This document shows, piece after piece, positions 1 through 4,544 of a DNA stretch of 6,422 bases. The number at the start of each line of letters is the position of its first letter. The stretch's first letter is position 1. The notes below the pieces were generated by a model. The model saw only the letters and a program-made list of their open reading frames with translations. It did no database searches and was not told the origin of the DNA. Position numbers and translations under genes: made by a program. This DNA comes from Actinomycetota bacterium (lineage in GTDB: Bacteria > Actinomycetota > Acidimicrobiia > Acidimicrobiales > JAFATL01), in contig JAFATL010000151.1 of assembly GCA_019243975.1 (NCBI GenBank), positions 1 through 6,422 on the forward strand, written 5' to 3'.

Positions 1-1
1 G

Positions 2-367
2 CCGGCGTGCGAGAACAAGGTCGGGGTCGACGCGGTGGCCGCCATGCTCGGCGGCGCGTTGGCGGGTGATGCGGTGGCCGACCTCGGCCTCGACGACCCC
101 GCCGGTTTCCTGGCCAACCTCTACGCGCGCGAGCCGCTCAACATCCCGATCGGCACCGTCAACGGGCAACCCGTCGCCGTGTGGCACGGCATGACGCAGG
201 GGTTCAACATGACCCGCTCGCCGGTGGGCACCGTGTGCGCCGGGTTCGCCGACGGCTTGCCGGTCGGCATCCAGGTGGTCGGTCGCCGCCTCGACGACGT
301 CCACATCGTGTCGATCCTCGCCTACCTCGAGCAGCTCCTCGACACCGACCGCTTGGCACCTGTGTAG
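2..367 (+). CDS. Amidase-signature family enzyme, C-terminal part (5' truncated by window edge)
   Basis: The frame is open from the left edge to the TAG at 365-367, giving 121 visible residues. The last 55 or so match the C-terminal end of amidase-signature hydrolases: FNMTRSPVGTVCAGF (visible residues 68-82) followed by DGLPVGIQVVGRR, then a helix ending in LEQLL. This is the usual FN-x-T/S...PxG-x-x-AGF...DGLPVGxQ-V pattern seen in amidases and GatA. Family members hydrolyse or transfer amide groups with a Ser-Ser-Lys triad in the N-terminal half, which lies outside the window, so activity cannot be judged. The usual Pro of the SVPAG turn is Cys here (TVCAG). A GTG at 35 is only an internal valine, because the family is normally over 400 residues. 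The gene converges on the transporter operon with no spacer. The substrate is unknown, and an acyl-amide hydrolase is likelier than a true GatA since no gatB or gatC is visible. Confidence 0.87.
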   Translation, partial: PACENKVGVDAVAAMLGGALAGDAVADLGLDDPAGFLANLYAREPLNIPIGTVNGQPVAVWHGMTQGFNMTRSPVGTVCAGFADGLPVGIQVVGRRLDDVHIVSILAYLEQLLDTDRLAPV

Positions 368-1837
368 CTACGGCACCTCCACCGGCGGGCCGGTGTAGCG
401 GTAGCAACTGCACGCGGGAACGAACGCCAGCGGACGCACCTGGCGTGCCCCGTCGTACCGGCCGGGCCCGAACCGGGTGGCGAACGTCCACGGCGAGTTG
501 TACGAGGTGCCCAGTGCCTCGGCGCCGGCGCGCAAGCCGGCGGCCGTGAACTCGGGCGCCTTCTGCAAGGCGGCGGCGAGGAAGAACAGGCCGTCGCAGT
601 AGCGCTTCACCTCGTCGCCGTTGCGCTTGGTGATGGCGTAGCAGAGGTCCTCGGCCGGGTTCACGCCGTGGGCGATCTCCTTGTAATAGAGGTCGGACGC
701 CGGCAGCCAACCCGTGCCCACCGAGCCCGTCAGTTGCGCCACCGGCGCGTTCTGGGTCACGAACGCGGGCACCTCGAGGCTGTTCAACGCGTAGCGGGGG
801 CGGAACCCCTGCGACTCCGCCGACTGCATGAACACGAAGGGGATCTCGCCACCGCTCGGCGACAAGATCACGTGGGTGATGTTCTCGGCCCGGAAACGCA
901 GCACCGCGTTGTTGGCCTGGGCGAAGAGGCCACCGGCACTGGCCGCCGAGTCGGGCGGGGTGAACGCGTACTCGTCGGCCAGCTGGATGCCGTGGGCGGC
1001 CAGGCGCGGCTTGATGACCGTGTCGGCGAACCGGTGGTACACCCCGTTGTCCATCTCCAGCAGACCGACCTTGGCGCCCGCGGTGAAGTACTTCTGGGCG
1101 ACGAGGTTGTCGATCCAGAACCCTTGGCGCTCGGCGCTGATCATGAACGGCTGGTACACGAGCCCGGGGTGCCGGTCGTAGGTGGTGTGGTCGACCAGCA
1201 CGGCCGTCTGGGCGAGGAACGGCGTGTTGGCGCGGGCGTAGCAGTCGGCCTGGTTGTCGGCGATGATCTCGCCGACCACCGCGAACACGTGGTCGTCCTG
1301 TGTGAACGCCGCGCACTCCGACTCGGCCTGCGACTGGAACGTGCCGTTCTCGGCGTCGGTGCCGTGGTACACGGGCACGATGGCCCGCCCGGCCAGGCCG
1401 CCGTGCGCGTTCATCCACGTCACGATGGGCCCGATGTAGGACTTCCAGTCGTCGCCGGTGAGGTTGTTGGCGCCGAAGGCGGCGTACACCGCCGACAGGT
1501 TCATCGGGTAGCCGAACCCGATCTTCACCGTCCCCCGGGTGGCCTGTTTGGGCGCCGCGGTCGACAGCCCCGCGCCACTGCTCCCGCTCCCCGTGCGCTG
1601 GGCGCCGGTGGTGGTGCCGCCCGTGCTCCCACCTCCCGCCGCCGAACCGGCATCGGTGCCGCCAGCGACGGCGGTGTCGGGAACCGTCGAGTCGACCGAC
1701 CCGCTCCCGCTGCCACCGCCGAGGCGGCTGCCGGTGCGCAGACCCGCCTCGCGCGAGTGCAACCGCGTGGTCGAGTTGCAGGCGGCCAGCAGGCCCACCG
1801 CCAGCAGTACCGCTGCGGCCACGCGCATCCGAGTCAT
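368..1837 (-). CDS. Liv/HAAT-type ABC transporter substrate-binding lipoprotein
   Basis: This 489-residue protein is the probable solute receptor of the operon. It begins with a lipoprotein signal: MTRMR, a hydrophobic stretch, and lipobox L17-A18-A19-C20, so it should be anchored to the outer face of the cytoplasmic membrane. Residues 36-95 form a Gly/Ser/Thr/Ala-rich linker. From residue 102 the sequence reads TVKIGFGYPMN and continues as a two-lobed type I periplasmic-binding fold (Peripla_BP_6 class, as in LivK), with strands such as HVFAVVGEI (183-191) and AKVGLLEMDNG (255-265). Six further cysteines occur (175, 199, 399, 414, 476, 478); the last two form a C-S-C near the C-terminus. The ATG at 1837 is preferred because it overlaps the upstream stop as ATGA and has GAAGGG upstream. 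An ATG at 1828 would shorten the charged n-region. The mature core has a normal length. Substrate cannot be read from sequence; amino acid, amide or related small polar solutes fit the family. Confidence 0.93.
   Translation of the reverse strand: MTRMRVAAAVLLAVGLLAACNSTTRLHSREAGLRTGSRLGGGSGSGSVDSTVPDTAVAGGTDAGSAAGGGSTGGTTTGAQRTGSGSSGAGLSTAAPKQATRGTVKIGFGYPMNLSAVYAAFGANNLTGDDWKSYIGPIVTWMNAHGGLAGRAIVPVYHGTDAENGTFQSQAESECAAFTQDDHVFAVVGEIIADNQADCYARANTPFLAQTAVLVDHTTYDRHPGLVYQPFMISAERQGFWIDNLVAQKYFTAGAKVGLLEMDNGVYHRFADTVIKPRLAAHGIQLADEYAFTPPDSAASAGGLFAQANNAVLRFRAENITHVILSPSGGEIPFVFMQSAESQGFRPRYALNSLEVPAFVTQNAPVAQLTGSVGTGWLPASDLYYKEIAHGVNPAEDLCYAITKRNGDEVKRYCDGLFFLAAALQKAPEFTAAGLRAGAEALGTSYNSPWTFATRFGPGRYDGARQVRPLAFVPACSCYRYTGPPVEVP
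1553..1732 (-). other. Low-complexity Gly/Ser/Thr linker in the binding lipoprotein
   Basis: Residues 36-95 of the binding protein are almost entirely Gly, Ser, Thr and Ala, with short runs such as GGGSGSGS and GGSTGGTTTG. They separate the lipidated Cys20 from the folded domain that starts near residue 102. At about 60 residues this is long for such a protein and probably acts as a flexible tether across a thick Gram-positive-type cell wall. This reading is inference; the composition itself is directly visible. Confidence 0.8.
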
Positions 1838-4053
1838 CCCGCCATTCCCTTCGTCGCGCCTTCGAGGAACACCGACCGCAGCAGGTCGGGCCGCTCCAGC
1901 AGTTCGGCGGCACCGCCGTCGAAGCGCATCTCGCCCTTTTCCATGAAGTAGGCGTGGTCCACCAGTGCGAGGGCGATGTTGACCGACTGCTCGACCAGCA
2001 CGATGGCGGTGCCGTTGGCGTTGATGCGGCGCACCATCTCCAGCAGCTCGCCGACGACGATCGGCGCCAACCCGAGCGACAGCTCGTCGATGAGCAGGAT
2101 GCGGGGCGACAGGATCAGCGACTTGCCCAGGGCGAGCATCTGCTGCTCGCCGCCCGACAACGTCGAGGCCAACTGGTTGCGCCGTTCGGCCAGACGGGGG
2201 AAGGCGTCGAACGTGGCGTCGATGCCACGGCTCACGTCGTGGCTGCGCCGGCCCAGGCTGTGCCCGTACACCCGCAGGTTGTCGACGACGCTGAGCGGGC
2301 CGAACGTGGCCCGGCCGCCGGGGATCTGGTTGACGCCCAACCCGAGCCGCCGCTCGGCGTCGAGGTAGGTGATCTCCGTGCCCTGGAAGTGCACGCTGCC
2401 GCGCGAGGGGAGGCCGAGACCGGAGATCACCCGTAGCAGCGTCGACTTCCCCGCGCCGTTGGTGCCGAGCAGGGCGACCATCTCGCCTTCGTCCACGGTG
2501 AAGTTGACGTCGAACAGCACCTGGAGTTGGCCGTAGGAGAAGTCGATGTGGCGGCACGCCAGCATCGGCAGGTGGGTGCCCGACGACTGGATGATGCGTA
2601 GCTCCTCGCGCTCGACCACGTCGTCGATCATGCGGTCGAGGTCCTGAGGCACGAGCGGCGCGGCCCGGAAGAAGACCCAGGCGGCGATGAGGATGGGGCC
2701 GCACAGCGAAATGACGGCGCCGCCGATGCCGAACCGGCGGTCGATGCCGCTGAGCAGCAGCACGCCCCCAACACCACCGACACCGGCCAGGAAGATGCCG
2801 AGCAGCGCGGTGGTGTGCGGGCGCATCTTGGGCGGCACAACCGACATGGCCACCATCCCAACCGCCGGCTGGAGGATGGCGGCCGTCACCAGCACCAGGC
2901 AGAAGCCGGCAACCATCAGCGGGAAGACCGGGGCGGTGACGCCGATGAAGAGTCCGACGACGATCCCGAGCGTCAACAGGGCCATGAACCGCATGAGCCG
3001 GGCGGGGTCCCGGCGGAACATGGCCTCACCCCGGCGACCGAAGATCGCCAGTCCCGGCAGCGTGCACGCCCACGCGAAGGCGAAGAACACCGAGCGGGCG
3101 CCCGGCCCCATGCCCCAGCGCTCGTCGAGGAAAAAGAACAGGAACGTGTAGAAGGGGAACAACATCACGCCGATGGCCGACCACGCGGCCAGCATGCGGC
3201 GGATGGTGGGGATGAGCATGACGCGGCGCGTGATCTCGAAGAACCCGAGATCGATCTCGCCGCTGTCGGCTTGGTCAGTCATGCCCGCGTCGCGACGGAC
3301 TTCCTCCCGCACCTTCTCGGTATCCCACTTACCGAAGCCGGGGTCACGCAGCCGACCAGCGACGACCACGGCGGCCAGGCAGATGAACCCGGTGATGAGG
3401 AACACCGCCCGCCAGCTCATGTCGAGCACGCCCGTGATGAAGCCGACCACCAGCGGCGCGGCCACAGTGCCGGCGGCGAGGAACGCCCGGTAGCCGGAGA
3501 GGACGCGCAGCCGGATCTGTGTCGGGTAGGTGTCCATCATCAGCGGCCCGTGCACGGTGTCGACCGAGCCCGACGACGCGCCGTCGAGCAGCAGCACGCC
3601 CAGCAGGCCCCACACGTTGGCGACGAAGCCGGACGCCACCGTGGCCAGCCCCCACGCCAGGCCCGTGATCTTGGCGACCATCGCCCGGCGGGGACGGTGC
3701 TGCACGACGGCGGCGATGGGAAGCGACGCCAACACCACCGCCAGCGTCTTGAGCAGCACCAGGAACGCCAGCAACGACTTGCTCAGGCCCAGGGCCCGGC
3801 TGATCTCGGGCCCGAGGATGGAGAAGGCAAACCCCTGGAACTGGTCGACCACGACCAGCGCGCCGAGGGCGATGAGCGGGTACCAGCCCACGCCCGACTC
3901 GGCGATGCCGTCGCGGAGGCGGCCCATGCCGGCCTCGTCGCCCGTGACGCCGATGATCCGACGGGCCCGCTCGCGCACGCGCTCCTCGGCGTGCTCGAGA
4001 GCGTCGACGTTGTCGACCTTGGTGCCTTTGCGGGCACGCACCGTCTTCGCCAT
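1834..4053 (-). CDS. MFS transporter fused to a LivF-like ABC ATPase
   Basis: This 739-residue protein has two full domains. Residues 1-50 are charged and helical. Residues 57-462 contain about twelve hydrophobic helices in two groups of six (approximately 57-79, 93-117, 124-146, 148-165, 188-208, 213-233; then 287-308, 318-338, 353-373, 376-404, 412-434, 441-462) with a long cytoplasmic loop at 234-285, the layout of a Major Facilitator carrier. The MFS loop 2-3 motif is degenerate (VVQHRPRRAM). After a polar linker, residues 497-739 form an ABC ATPase: Walker A GTNGAGKS (530-537), Q-loop Gln576, signature LSGGEQQ (632-638), Walker B ILLIDE (652-657), and VEQ with Gln689 at the H-loop position, as is usual in LivF. 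LivF's customary PEGR and DEPSLGLAP read PGGR and DELSLGLAP. Both MFS termini should be cytoplasmic, so the ATPase is on the correct side. ATG 4053 overlaps the preceding TGA. Whether the carrier domain transports, regulates or anchors is unknown. Confidence 0.93.
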   Translation of the reverse strand: MAKTVRARKGTKVDNVDALEHAEERVRERARRIIGVTGDEAGMGRLRDGIAESGVGWYPLIALGALVVVDQFQGFAFSILGPEISRALGLSKSLLAFLVLLKTLAVVLASLPIAAVVQHRPRRAMVAKITGLAWGLATVASGFVANVWGLLGVLLLDGASSGSVDTVHGPLMMDTYPTQIRLRVLSGYRAFLAAGTVAAPLVVGFITGVLDMSWRAVFLITGFICLAAVVVAGRLRDPGFGKWDTEKVREEVRRDAGMTDQADSGEIDLGFFEITRRVMLIPTIRRMLAAWSAIGVMLFPFYTFLFFFLDERWGMGPGARSVFFAFAWACTLPGLAIFGRRGEAMFRRDPARLMRFMALLTLGIVVGLFIGVTAPVFPLMVAGFCLVLVTAAILQPAVGMVAMSVVPPKMRPHTTALLGIFLAGVGGVGGVLLLSGIDRRFGIGGAVISLCGPILIAAWVFFRAAPLVPQDLDRMIDDVVEREELRIIQSSGTHLPMLACRHIDFSYGQLQVLFDVNFTVDEGEMVALLGTNGAGKSTLLRVISGLGLPSRGSVHFQGTEITYLDAERRLGLGVNQIPGGRATFGPLSVVDNLRVYGHSLGRRSHDVSRGIDATFDAFPRLAERRNQLASTLSGGEQQMLALGKSLILSPRILLIDELSLGLAPIVVGELLEMVRRINANGTAIVLVEQSVNIALALVDHAYFMEKGEMRFDGGAAELLERPDLLRSVFLEGATKGMAG
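1847..1852 (-). promoter_or_regulatory. Shine-Dalgarno for the binding lipoprotein
   Basis: On the minus strand GAAGGG lies nine bases before the ATG at 1837. It sits inside the last codons of the MFS-LivF gene, so the start signal is embedded in upstream coding sequence. This supports 1837 over the in-frame ATG at 1828 and fits translational coupling through the ATGA overlap. Confidence 0.7.
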
Positions 4054-4544
4054 CAGCCGCTGCCCTTGATCGTGAACTGGACGGTGTAGGCGTACTCGCC
4101 GACGCGACCGCCGCGGGGGTCGACGAGCACGATCGTCGCCTCGTGCGAGTTCTTGGCGCCCGTGCGCTGGCCCCGCACCTTGGGGACGTCGTTGAGCGTG
4201 AGGCGCGTGTCGCGCGTGACGAACACGTAGTTGTCCTGCAGGTAGGTGAGGTCGGGGCAGCCGGGCGTGCGCTTGCAGTTGTCGTCGCCGACGGCCGAAA
4301 GGGTCTGGCCCGGCTTGATGGGCGCCCGGTCCACGAACACCGCGAAGAACGGCCCGCCCTGTGCGGTGCGGGTGAGCCTCTGGGCGTCCCAGCGAAGCGC
4401 CACCGGCAGGTGCACCGTCGACCGGTTGCGGGGACTGACGAACTTCACCCGGTGGTCGTTGTCGAACGCCAGCCCGTGCGTCGCGCAGGCGGGCAGCAGC
4501 GCCAGCACAGCCACCACTGCTCCCGCGACACGTACGCGAGTCAC
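4053..4544 (-). CDS. Small lipoprotein of unknown function within the transporter operon
   Basis: I do not recognise a named family for this 163-residue protein. It starts with GTG at 4544, overlapping the preceding TGA as GTGA and served by GGGAG ten bases upstream. A signal sequence (VTRVRV, then a hydrophobic core) ends in lipobox L17-P18-A19-C20; Pro at the -2 position is somewhat atypical. The mature part looks mainly beta-stranded. An opening HRVKFVSPRNRSTVHLPVAL (31-50) resembles the first strands of an Ig- or fibronectin-like sandwich, and FFAVFVDRAPIKPGQ (66-80) and a terminal YAYTVQFTIKG (151-161) read as further strands. Cys90 and Cys96 (NCKRTPGC) could form a small disulfide-closed loop. 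The protein probably sits on the outer face of the membrane. Its place between the permease/ATPase and MFS/ATPase genes suggests an accessory part of the transporter, but nothing in the sequence shows its role. Confidence 0.85.
   Translation of the reverse strand: MTRVRVAGAVVAVLALLPACATHGLAFDNDHRVKFVSPRNRSTVHLPVALRWDAQRLTRTAQGGPFFAVFVDRAPIKPGQTLSAVGDDNCKRTPGCPDLTYLQDNYVFVTRDTRLTLNDVPKVRGQRTGAKNSHEATIVLVDPRGGRVGEYAYTVQFTIKGSG
4063..4067 (-). promoter_or_regulatory. Shine-Dalgarno for the MFS-LivF fusion gene
   Basis: AAGGG on the minus strand lies nine bases before the ATG at 4053, within the final codons of the small lipoprotein gene. The stop and start share one base (TGATG). Together they fix the N-terminus of the fusion protein at the full charged segment rather than at the next methionine, residue 43. 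Confidence 0.7.

Noticed and set aside
327..342. Short inverted repeat TCGAG/CTCGA near the amidase end, as a terminator for the minus-strand operon
   Set aside because: It has a five-base-pair stem with a six-base loop, no T-run on either strand, and is within conserved amidase coding sequence.
380..395. Hairpin CACCGG-CGGG-CCGGTG just downstream of the amidase stop, as a candidate terminator
   Set aside because: The stem is only six base pairs, no T-run follows, and it lies in the last codons of the binding-protein gene. Such short GC stems are expected by chance at this base composition.
204..1913. 569-residue minus-strand open frame overlapping the binding protein in another frame
   Set aside because: It is Arg-rich low-complexity sequence on the same strand as the real gene. 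The alternative frame has the lipobox, linker and binding fold.
668..1951. 427-residue open frame on the + strand opposite the binding protein
   Set aside because: It is antisense to a well-supported lipoprotein with a binding-protein fold. Its composition is Arg/Val/Gly-biased with no motif.
1838..2704. Possible long N-terminal extension of the binding protein, since its frame is open upstream to 2704
   Set aside because: The extension would overlap the ATPase domain, is Arg/Pro/His-rich, and would bury the lipoprotein signal. ATG 1837 has a ribosome binding site and the ATGA overlap.
2815..4089. 424-residue open frame on the + strand opposite the MFS-LivF gene
   Set aside because: It is dominated by His, Arg, Gln, Glu and Asp repeats typical of an antisense frame, and it crosses a real gene junction. 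It shows no domain.
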